Positions 55,008 to 62,306 of a stretch of DNA of 64,000 nucleotides are shown here, piece by piece. The position numbers and the translations under genes are program-made. This DNA comes from Pseudorhizobium tarimense (GTDB lineage: Bacteria > Pseudomonadota > Alphaproteobacteria > Rhizobiales > Rhizobiaceae). The notes beneath the pieces are model-generated. The model was not told the origin of the DNA. It was given only the letters and a program-made list of their open reading frames with translations, and did not search any database. The number at the start of each line of letters is the position of its first letter. Within the stretch, counting starts at the first letter, position 1. Location of the stretch: contig NZ_JALJRA010000001.1 of the NCBI RefSeq assembly GCF_022968135.1, forward strand, positions 310,001-374,000. Reading direction: 5' to 3'.

Positions 55008-56323
55008 TGCGCCGCAACGTTGCGCGGCTGCAGCCGGGCGCTCACCGTCAGCGGATTGATGTAGGGCTCAAGCGCCTTGACGGTGGCCGAGAGGGCGCCG
55101 CGCATCTCCTGGGTCGCTTCCTGCCCGGCATCGATCATCTTTTTGCGGGCAATATCGTTGCTCAGCAGATAGTGCACGGCCTTGGCCAGCATCTCGGTGT
55201 CGCGAACGAGGCGGGCACCGCCCCTACGCACCAGATTGGAATAAGCGTCACGGAAGTTCTCGACCCGGCTGCCGGAGAGAACTGCACAACCGACCATGGC
55301 CGGCTCCATCGGGTTCTGGCCACCCTCGCCCGTCAGCGACCGGCCGACGAAGGCGACCTCCGTAAGCCGCAGGTAGAGACCCATCTCGCCAATGCTGTCG
55401 CCAATGAAGATGTCCGTTTCCTCGGTCAGCATGTCGTTGCGCGACCGGCGTGCAACCACCAGCCCCTGAGCCTTCAACATGGTTTCGATATCGTCAGCCC
55501 GTTCCGGATGCCGGGGCACGATGATCGTCAGCTGCCCGTTTCTCGCCTTCAGCGCCTTGTGGATCTTGGCTGCCGCCTTTTCCTCACCCTCGAAGGTCGA
55601 AATCGCGGCCCAGGTCTTGCGGCCGCCGATCTGCTGGCGATACCGCTCCACGAGCGATGGGTCGCAGGGCGGAGGATCGGTATCGCCCTTCAGATTGCCC
55701 GACACGAGGACCGGCCAGGCCCCGAGGTCGCGGAAGCGCTCGGCATCGAGATCGCTCTGAGCGACGACCAGCGACATGCGCCCGAAAAGGGCTTCCGCCA
55801 CCTGGTCGTGGCGCTGCCAGCGTTCGAAGGACCGATCGGAGATGCGGGCATTCACGCGAATTTGCGGAATCTTGCGCCGGGCGAGCTCCAGAACCGTCGT
55901 CGGCCATATCTCCGACTCTGCGGTGATGCAGGCGTCGGGCCGCCAGTAGCGCAGGAAGCGCTTGACGGGGAACTTGAGGTCGATCGGGACATATTGATGG
56001 ATAACCTGGTCGCCCAGCCGCGTGCGGACCAGCTCGGCCGAGGTCACGGTGCCGGTGGTCAGAAGGACATTGATCTCACGGCGGCACAGTTCCCGCATGA
56101 GCGGGATGAGGGCAAGCGTTTCACCGACGCTCGCCGAATGCAGCCAGACCAGAGGCCCGCGCGGTCGCGGCTGGCTTGCATAGCCGAAGCGCTCGTTGCG
56201 ACGCTGCCGGTCTTCCTTACCCTTGTAGGTACGATAGGCGAGATAAGGGGCGGCGAGAGGATAGAGAACAATTCCCGCGATCCGGTATCCCGTCAGTGCC
56301 GCACGCGCCAACCCCTTGCTCAT
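55004..56323 (-). CDS. waaA: 3-deoxy-D-manno-octulosonic acid transferase
   Basis: A 439-residue GT-B glycosyltransferase adding Kdo to lipid IV-A. An N-terminal membrane anchor (GYRIAGIVLYPLAAPYLAYR) is followed by LVWLHSASVGETLALIPLM (catalytic Glu), TGTVTSAELV, ITAESEIWPTTVLEL and GEMGLYLRLTEVAFVGRSL. ATG 56323 is chosen after AAAGGCATCTGCC; the 20-codon longer frame was rejected. Overlaps HAD gene at the end. Confidence 0.95.
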   Translation of the reverse strand: MSKGLARAALTGYRIAGIVLYPLAAPYLAYRTYKGKEDRQRRNERFGYASQPRPRGPLVWLHSASVGETLALIPLMRELCRREINVLLTTGTVTSAELVRTRLGDQVIHQYVPIDLKFPVKRFLRYWRPDACITAESEIWPTTVLELARRKIPQIRVNARISDRSFERWQRHDQVAEALFGRMSLVVAQSDLDAERFRDLGAWPVLVSGNLKGDTDPPPCDPSLVERYRQQIGGRKTWAAISTFEGEEKAAAKIHKALKARNGQLTIIVPRHPERADDIETMLKAQGLVVARRSRNDMLTEETDIFIGDSIGEMGLYLRLTEVAFVGRSLTGEGGQNPMEPAMVGCAVLSGSRVENFRDAYSNLVRRGGARLVRDTEMLAKAVHYLLSNDIARKKMIDAGQEATQEMRGALSATVKALEPYINPLTVSARLQPRNVAAQ

Positions 56324-56493
56324 GGCAGATGCCTTTGATGGGTGGCTGTCTGCGCCAAGCTGAGGTGTCCTTCGTACAATCATCCAAAAAAGGACTTTTG
56401 CTTTAGAATTACGTCAAATTCAGGTTTTGGACAGGATGCAATGTCGGGAAGGCTGTCGCCAAGCGGAAACCGCAGTTTATCCCCAATATGATG

Positions 56494-56736
56494 TTATTCG
56501 CCTTTAGCTTCTGGATCGAGCAGCTTGTGCATGTGGACGATGAAGTAACGCATTTCTGCATTGTCTACCGTCTGCTGTGCTTTCGACCGCCAGGCCATCA
56601 GCGCACTGGCATAGTCCGGAAATATGCCGACGATATCCAGCTTCGACAGGTCCTTGAACTGCACGCCGCTGAGGCTCGATAGTTCACCGCCGAATACCAG
56701 GTGGAGGAGTTGCTTCTTTTCACTTGCTTCCGTCAT
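56494..56736 (-). CDS. DUF4170 domain-containing protein
   Basis: An 80-residue protein that is one DUF4170 unit: LLHLVFGGELSSLSGVQFKD, then LDIVGIFPDYASALMAWRSK, QTVDNAEMRYFIVHMHKLL. Function unknown. I recall it as a regular neighbour of waaA and the inositol monophosphatase-like gene in rhizobia, so a lipid A-related role is possible. Confidence 0.85.
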   Translation of the reverse strand: MTEASEKKQLLHLVFGGELSSLSGVQFKDLSKLDIVGIFPDYASALMAWRSKAQQTVDNAEMRYFIVHMHKLLDPEAKGE

Positions 56737-56794
56737 GTCTCAACCCTTTGCCAGTCCCCCCGAGGCCCCTGCTTGCGGCAAGCGATCCCAAAGG

Positions 56795-57601
56795 TCAACC
56801 CGTGGGATCGTCTGGCATGAACATCCGCAGCTTGTCCAGAGCGTGACCCGCGCCGGCACGAAGGACACCATGCTTGACGCTCTCGCGATTGTAGACCAGC
56901 CGGCTGCCATCGGCATCGACAAGCTGCCCGCCGGCCCTTTCCAGGATGATATCGGCGGCCGCCAGATCCCAGTCATGGGAGTTGCGCTTGACGATCGTCC
57001 CGTCGATCGTCCCATCGGCGGTCATCGCGAGACGGTAAGCGAGCGAAGGCACATGGCGCACCCGTTGAACGGAGGTCCGATGCTGCGGCTGGACAAACTT
57101 CAGCACGTCCTCCGCAACGGCAAGCTTGAGAGGATCCTGCGACTGTGGGTGGGAAACCGTGATCGCCTGGTCGTTCTTCAGCGCCGGCTGGCCAAGCGCC
57201 GCAGAGAACTCTTCGCCCAGGGCGGGCGCTACGAGGACACCCGCGACCGGACGGCCATGGTGAACGACCGCAACGGAAACGCACCAGGTTTTCTCGCCGC
57301 CAATGAAGGCGCGGGTTCCGTCGATCGGATCCACGACGAACAGCGTCTCACGTTCCAACCGACCCGTGTCGTCGTCCGTCTCTTCCGAAAGCCAGCCGTA
57401 ACTGGGCCGGGCTTCTAGCAACATGCCCTGCAGCTTGTCGTTCGCGGCAAAATCGGCGACACTGACGGGCGAGCGATCGCCGTTCTTCCACCAGACCTCC
57501 GGTGCCTTTCCAAAATAACCGAGGGCGATCTTGCCGGCTTCCGCGGCGGCGAGCCTGATTAGTGCCAGATCCTCGCTCCAGCGATTTGCATGAGCGTCCA
57601 T
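56795..57601 (-). CDS. Inositol monophosphatase family protein (CysQ-like 3'(2'),5'-bisphosphate nucleotidase)
   Basis: A 268-residue Mg-dependent phosphatase. Motif A is GWLSEETDDD, the metal site DPIDGTRAFIGG (near 93-104) and the second motif SHDWDLAAADIILERAGG (near 209-226). Candidate substrates are PAP, inositol phosphate or a phosphosugar, not separable by sequence. It lies 2 bp after pmbA on the same strand, so both are co-transcribed. Confidence 0.88.
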   Translation of the reverse strand: MDAHANRWSEDLALIRLAAAEAGKIALGYFGKAPEVWWKNGDRSPVSVADFAANDKLQGMLLEARPSYGWLSEETDDDTGRLERETLFVVDPIDGTRAFIGGEKTWCVSVAVVHHGRPVAGVLVAPALGEEFSAALGQPALKNDQAITVSHPQSQDPLKLAVAEDVLKFVQPQHRTSVQRVRHVPSLAYRLAMTADGTIDGTIVKRNSHDWDLAAADIILERAGGQLVDADGSRLVYNRESVKHGVLRAGAGHALDKLRMFMPDDPTG

Positions 57602-57603
57602 GG

Positions 57604-58950
57604 CTATCGCCCCGCCAGGGTCATGCCCTCGATGGCGATCGTCGGCGAGGCGACGCCGAACTTTCGATCGATGTCATTGGCGGGCGTCAGCCGCATGAAC
57701 ATGTCCTTGAGGTTGGACGCAATCGTCACCTCCGAAACGGGATAGGCGAGTTCGCCGTCCTCGATCCAGAAGCCGGTCGCACCACGGCTGTACTCGCCGG
57801 TCACCATGTTGACGCCCTGCCCGATCAGTTCCGTTACGTAAAAGCCCGTGCCGATGCTGCGGATGAGATCCTCCGGCGCAGTGTCGCCCGGCTCCAGCGC
57901 AAGATTGGTGGAGGCGGCACCAACCGAGGTGCCCCCGCGTACGCCACGGCCATTGGTTGGCAGGCCGAGTTCACGCCCGGTCGAGGTGGAGAGGAACCAG
58001 TGCTTCAGCACGCCATCCTCGATCATCGCCATGCGCTCGCCCTTTACACCTTCACCATCAAAGGGTCGGGATGAGGAGCCGCGTACCTTCAGCGGGTCAT
58101 CGGTAATGCTCAAGCCAGACTTCAGCACCTGCTGGCCCATCTTGTCCTTCAGGAAGCTCGTCTTGCGCGCAACGGCGCCGCCGTTGATCGCGCCTGCAAT
58201 GTGGCCGACGAAGCCGCGCGCGATGCGCGGATCGAAGACGACCGTGAGGTTCTTGCCCGTCGGCACCTGGCGGGGGTTGAGGCGCTTGACCACCCGGTCG
58301 CCTGCACGCCGGCCGATCGTCTTCGGATCATCGAGGTCGGCGAAGTAGAGGCGACTGTCGAAGTCGTAGTCGCGCTCCATCTTGGTGCCCTCGCCGGCGA
58401 TGACGCTGACGGAACGGCCGAAGCGGGTCGCCATATAGCTGCCGGAAAAACCGTGGGAGGTGACCAGAACCAATCCACCCATGCCCGCCGACGCACCTGC
58501 GCCCGACGAATTGCGGACGCCGTCCACATCCAGCGCCGCCTGCTCCATTTCAAGCGCGGCCTGCCGCAGATCGTCGGTTGGAACTTCGGTCGGATCGAAC
58601 AGCTCCAGATCCGGATAGGAGCGTGCAAGATGGATTTCGTCGGCGAGGCAGGCATACGGATCTTCCGGTGAAACCTTCGCCATCGCCACGGCGCGCTCTG
58701 CCAACGTCTTCATGTCGAAGCCGGGATTTGCCGAGACGCTGGCGACGCGGTTGCCGACAAAGACCCGCAGCGAGAAATCGTCGCTTTCTGAGGCTTCCGT
58801 TCCCTCGACCTTGCCGAGCCGGACGCTGACGGATCGGGAGCGCGAGCGGACGACGACGGCGTCTGCCTGGTCTGCTCCAGCAGCCTTTGCAAGATCAATC
58901 AGATGTGCTGCGCGCGAGAGAAGAGTTTTGGAGTCGAATTCGGAGGTCAT
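57604..58950 (-). CDS. pmbA: TldD/PmbA family metalloprotease, PmbA type
   Basis: A 448-residue PmbA-like subunit. VVVRSRSRSVSVRLGKVEGT (about 32-51), SSGAGASAGMGGLVLVTSHG and a C-terminal TGEYSRGATGFWIEDGELAY are family marks. With TldD it forms a protease that processes microcin and gyrase-directed toxins and unfolded helices; no tldD is in the window. In PmbA the metal is bound by TldD. It is first gene of the pmbA-cysQ-like pair, possibly extending to DUF4170 and waaA. Confidence 0.92.
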   Translation of the reverse strand: MTSEFDSKTLLSRAAHLIDLAKAAGADQADAVVVRSRSRSVSVRLGKVEGTEASESDDFSLRVFVGNRVASVSANPGFDMKTLAERAVAMAKVSPEDPYACLADEIHLARSYPDLELFDPTEVPTDDLRQAALEMEQAALDVDGVRNSSGAGASAGMGGLVLVTSHGFSGSYMATRFGRSVSVIAGEGTKMERDYDFDSRLYFADLDDPKTIGRRAGDRVVKRLNPRQVPTGKNLTVVFDPRIARGFVGHIAGAINGGAVARKTSFLKDKMGQQVLKSGLSITDDPLKVRGSSSRPFDGEGVKGERMAMIEDGVLKHWFLSTSTGRELGLPTNGRGVRGGTSVGAASTNLALEPGDTAPEDLIRSIGTGFYVTELIGQGVNMVTGEYSRGATGFWIEDGELAYPVSEVTIASNLKDMFMRLTPANDIDRKFGVASPTIAIEGMTLAGR

Positions 58951-59051
58951 TGTGTACCTTTCGTTGCCGCTCCATTTATTGTGCGGCTAGTAAGGCATCA
59001 AGGCTCGCTTGCCGATTCTTCCGCTAACAGTGCAGGTGCAGGGTTGTTTCC

Positions 59052-60854
59052 ATGACGATGTCAGGCTCGCTTTTTCCCCAGATGCTTGTTCTGCTCGCGG
59101 GCGCCGTGGTCGCTGCTCCGATCTTCCGCAAGCTCGGTCTTGGCACCGTCCTCGGTTACCTCGCGGCCGGGGTCGTGATCGGGCCGGTGATGCAGCAGAT
59201 CACGGAAGCGGAAGAAGTTCTGCACGTGGCCGAGTTCGGTATTGTCTTTCTGCTCTTCATCATAGGGCTCGAGTTGAAGCCGTCGCGGCTCTGGCAGATG
59301 CGCGGCGATGTTTTCGGACTGGGCACGGCCCAGGTGGTCGTAACGGGCGTGGTGCTGACGGGCCTTTCCCTCCTCGTCGGGCTTGCCGAATGGCGCGGCA
59401 GTCTCGTCATCGGCTTTGGCCTTGCCCTTTCCTCAACTGCTTTCGCGCTGCAGATCCTAAGCGATGATGGCGACCTGAACAGCCGATATGGGCAACGCTC
59501 GTTTTCGATCCTGCTCTTCCAGGATCTTGCGATCGTGCCTCTGCTGGCGCTCGTCAGCATCCTCGCCACCGGTGTCGGCGAAACGGAGACGTCGGCCCTC
59601 ACGGGGCTCGCCGTCGCGGTCGGGGCAGTGGTGGCCATGATCCTTGCCGGACGTTACCTGCTGACTCCACTCTTCCAGGTGATCGCTCGGACAGGCGCCC
59701 GTGAGGTGATGATCGCAACAGCGCTCCTCATCGTGCTCGGTTCGGCAGCGGCGATGCAGGCCGTCGGTCTTTCGATGGCGATGGGGGCCTTCCTTGCCGG
59801 CGTGATGCTGGCAGAGTCCTCGTATCGACACGAGCTGGAAGCGGATATCGAGCCTTTCCGCGGCCTGCTGCTCGCCCTCTTCTTCATAGCGGTCGGCCTG
59901 TCGCTGGAGGTGGACGTTCTTTGGGAGCAGTTGGGCTTCATCCTGGTGGCGGTGCCAGTCTTTATGCTGACCAAAGGTCTCATCACCTATGCCCTCTGCC
60001 GCCTGCTCGGCTCGCCGCACAATGACGCCTTGCGCATCGCCTTCCTGCTGCCGCAGGGCGGCGAATTCGGCTTCGTTCTCTTCACCACCGCAGTTGCGGC
60101 GGGGCTTCTCTCCTCCGGCACGGCCTCGCTACTCATCGCAATCGTGACACTTTCGATGGCGCTGACGCCGCTTGGCGCGACGATCGCCCGGCGGCTTATG
60201 AAGGTCGAACATGAGGAGCTCGACGAGGACTTCGAGGGTGCCGGCGCGGACGTGCTGATGATCGGCTTCTCGCGCTTCGGCCAGATTGCGGCGCAGATCC
60301 TGCTTGCCGGCGGTCGTGATGTGACGGTGATCGACGATTCCGCCGATCGCGTGCGCCAGGCGGCATCCTTCGGCTTTCGCATCTATTTCGGTGACGGCAC
60401 CCGAAAGGAAGTGCTCATCGCCTCGGGGATCGAGAAGGCGAAGATCGTCGCTGTACTCACTCAGAAGCGGGAAGTGACGGACAAGATCGTCGACCTGATC
60501 CGCTCCGAATTTCCAGAAACCAAGCTCTATGTTCGCTCCTACGACCGAATCCACACGATCTCGCTTCGCGGTCGCGGCGTCGACTACGAACTGCGCGAAA
60601 CATTGGAGTCTGGCCTGCTGTTCGGACGCAAGACACTGGAGGCGCTCGGAATGAGCGGCGCAGAAGCCGAAGCGATCGAGGAAGACATTCGCAAGCGTGA
60701 CGAGGAGCGGCTGCTCATCCAGGCGGCGGACGGGCTGATGGCGGGGCGGCACATGCTGCACAACCGACCGGTAAAGCCCGAGCCGCTGATCAAGCCGAAG
60801 AATGCTCCGGCCGCAGAAGACGAAGGGGCGCTGGCGGAAGAAGTCGCGGACTAG
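59052..60854 (+). CDS. Monovalent cation:proton antiporter-2 (KefB/KefC type)
   Basis: A 600-residue CPA2 transporter. About twelve membrane helices (8-385), including LGYLAAGVVIGPVMQQIT, FGIVFLLFIIGLELKPSRLW and LSSTAFALQIL, are followed by an RCK/TrkA-N domain (about 395-515, VLMIGFSRFGQIAAQILLAG) and a charged tail (about 540-600). Probably potassium efflux gated by a nucleotide or thiol; the regulator KefF/KefG is not adjacent. The gene shares its stop CTAG with the convergent patatin gene. Confidence 0.93.
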   Translation: MTMSGSLFPQMLVLLAGAVVAAPIFRKLGLGTVLGYLAAGVVIGPVMQQITEAEEVLHVAEFGIVFLLFIIGLELKPSRLWQMRGDVFGLGTAQVVVTGVVLTGLSLLVGLAEWRGSLVIGFGLALSSTAFALQILSDDGDLNSRYGQRSFSILLFQDLAIVPLLALVSILATGVGETETSALTGLAVAVGAVVAMILAGRYLLTPLFQVIARTGAREVMIATALLIVLGSAAAMQAVGLSMAMGAFLAGVMLAESSYRHELEADIEPFRGLLLALFFIAVGLSLEVDVLWEQLGFILVAVPVFMLTKGLITYALCRLLGSPHNDALRIAFLLPQGGEFGFVLFTTAVAAGLLSSGTASLLIAIVTLSMALTPLGATIARRLMKVEHEELDEDFEGAGADVLMIGFSRFGQIAAQILLAGGRDVTVIDDSADRVRQAASFGFRIYFGDGTRKEVLIASGIEKAKIVAVLTQKREVTDKIVDLIRSEFPETKLYVRSYDRIHTISLRGRGVDYELRETLESGLLFGRKTLEALGMSGAEAEAIEEDIRKRDEERLLIQAADGLMAGRHMLHNRPVKPEPLIKPKNAPAAEDEGALAEEVAD

Positions 60855-61729
60855 GCTTCGGCAGCAAGGTATATCGCCTCGACGGCACGCTTCACGTCGT
60901 CCTTCACCGCTGCGCACTGCTCGAGAATTTCCTTGGCCTTGAGGAAGTCGAGCACGCGGTAGCGGTTGACCGGAGGCCGCAGGAAGATGTGCGGCGGCTG
61001 AAGACGAAGCTTCAGATCGATGGCCGACTGCATCATCAGCTGGCTTGCACCGAACATGCTATCGATGCGGCTCGGCGGCTGGGACGCGTCGCCTTCCGGA
61101 GCACCGATCACGTCGACTCCGATGACGACGTCTGCCAGATCCATCAGATGGTCATAGGGGATCGGGTTGTAGACGCCGCCGTCGATCATGATGCGGCCGT
61201 TGATGCGAAGCGGCATGAAGATGCCGGGCAGTGCTGCCGATGCCGCCAGCGCCGTCGTCAGATCGCCGGATTCCAGCACCACCTCGGCCTGCCCATAATA
61301 ATCCGTCGCCGTCACCTTGAGCGGGATGTGCAAGCATTCGAAGTCCTGCGGGATCTGCGGCGGCAGAAGCGCCTTCAGCACGAGCTCGAGATTGAACTGG
61401 CCAAAGCGGAAGCCGCCGAGCGTGTCGCGCATGGAGGCAGGCCCGAGGCTCCAGAGCTTGTTGGCGAGCGTGCCGCGCGGACCGATTGTCTCCAGCGTGT
61501 AAGAGTGGATCTCCTCGCCGCTCATCCCCGCCGCCATTGCGGCACCGACGATGGCCCCGATCGACGATCCTGCGATGGCGACAGGCCGTATGCCCAGCTC
61601 GTCCAGCGCCTCGATCACACAGATGTGGGAAAGGCCACGCGCGCCGCCGCCACCGAAGGCGATGGCAAAGGTAAGCTCGCCGCTGCTCCTCTTGCGGGGA
61701 AGTTCGTGAAGGGCGAGCTTGGTGTTCAT
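60851..61729 (-). CDS. Patatin-like phospholipase family protein (RssA type)
   Basis: A 292-residue cytosolic or membrane-associated serine hydrolase. GGGGARGLSHI (about 26-36, oxyanion hole), GSSIG (nucleophile elbow, Ser near 55) and DGGVYNPIP (catalytic Asp) make a complete dyad. The start at 61729 follows CAAGGC; a 29-codon longer frame was rejected. Acyl substrate unknown. Ends in CTAG shared with the antiporter gene and lies 10 bp from rsmD, so rluB-rsmD-patatin form a minus-strand operon. Confidence 0.9.
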   Translation of the reverse strand: MNTKLALHELPRKRSSGELTFAIAFGGGGARGLSHICVIEALDELGIRPVAIAGSSIGAIVGAAMAAGMSGEEIHSYTLETIGPRGTLANKLWSLGPASMRDTLGGFRFGQFNLELVLKALLPPQIPQDFECLHIPLKVTATDYYGQAEVVLESGDLTTALAASAALPGIFMPLRINGRIMIDGGVYNPIPYDHLMDLADVVIGVDVIGAPEGDASQPPSRIDSMFGASQLMMQSAIDLKLRLQPPHIFLRPPVNRYRVLDFLKAKEILEQCAAVKDDVKRAVEAIYLAAEA

Positions 61730-61739
61730 GCCTTGGCCG

Positions 61740-62300
61740 TCAATTAGGCTGATAGCGGAAGAAGTGCATACGGGTATCACCAAAGATCCGCTGTTCGAGC
61801 GGTTTAAAGACGTCATGTACCTGCGGCAGGACGTCAGCCCGCTCTTCGAGAATGGCTAGGGCTCCAGGCTCCAGCCAACGGCCGGCATGCGCGGCGAAAA
61901 GAGCTGCCTCGCCCAACGCCTTGCCGTAGGGAGGATCGGCGAACAGGAACTGGAACGGCTCGATCGTGCCGACGTCCCCCAGACTGGTCGCGTCGCGCCG
62001 AAGAATGCGGGTGCGCCCGTGCAGCGCCAGCGACTCGATGTTTTCCCAGAGCAGCCCCCTGCCCTCGACGCTGTTTTCCACGAAGAGCGCCGCCTTGCAG
62101 CCGCGTGACAAGGCCTCGATGCCGACAGCGCCAGTGCCGGCGAAGAGATCGATCACCCGGGTCTGCTGCAAGGCCTCGGGATAAACGTGGCTGATGATGT
62201 TGAACAGGCTTTCGCGCGTCCGGTCGATCGTCGGCCGGATGTCGTTTGACTTCGGTGCGGCCAAAGTCCGGCCGCGGAGATCTCCACCGACGATCCGCAT
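61740..62300 (-). CDS. rsmD: 16S rRNA (guanine966-N2)-methyltransferase
   Basis: A 186-residue SAM-dependent methyltransferase starting MRIVGGDLRGRTLAAPKS, with PTIDRTRESLFNI, VIDLFAGTGAVGIEALSRG and the amino-methyltransferase motif FLFADPPYGKALG. It modifies G966 of 16S rRNA. It lies 6 bp behind the rluB-like gene and 10 bp ahead of the patatin gene. Confidence 0.95.
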   Translation of the reverse strand: MRIVGGDLRGRTLAAPKSNDIRPTIDRTRESLFNIISHVYPEALQQTRVIDLFAGTGAVGIEALSRGCKAALFVENSVEGRGLLWENIESLALHGRTRILRRDATSLGDVGTIEPFQFLFADPPYGKALGEAALFAAHAGRWLEPGALAILEERADVLPQVHDVFKPLEQRIFGDTRMHFFRYQPN

Positions 62301-62306
62301 GACGGC

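Noticed and set aside
55007..56338. 443-codon plus-strand frame opposite waaA
   Set aside because: waaA motifs are complete on the minus strand; this frame has none.
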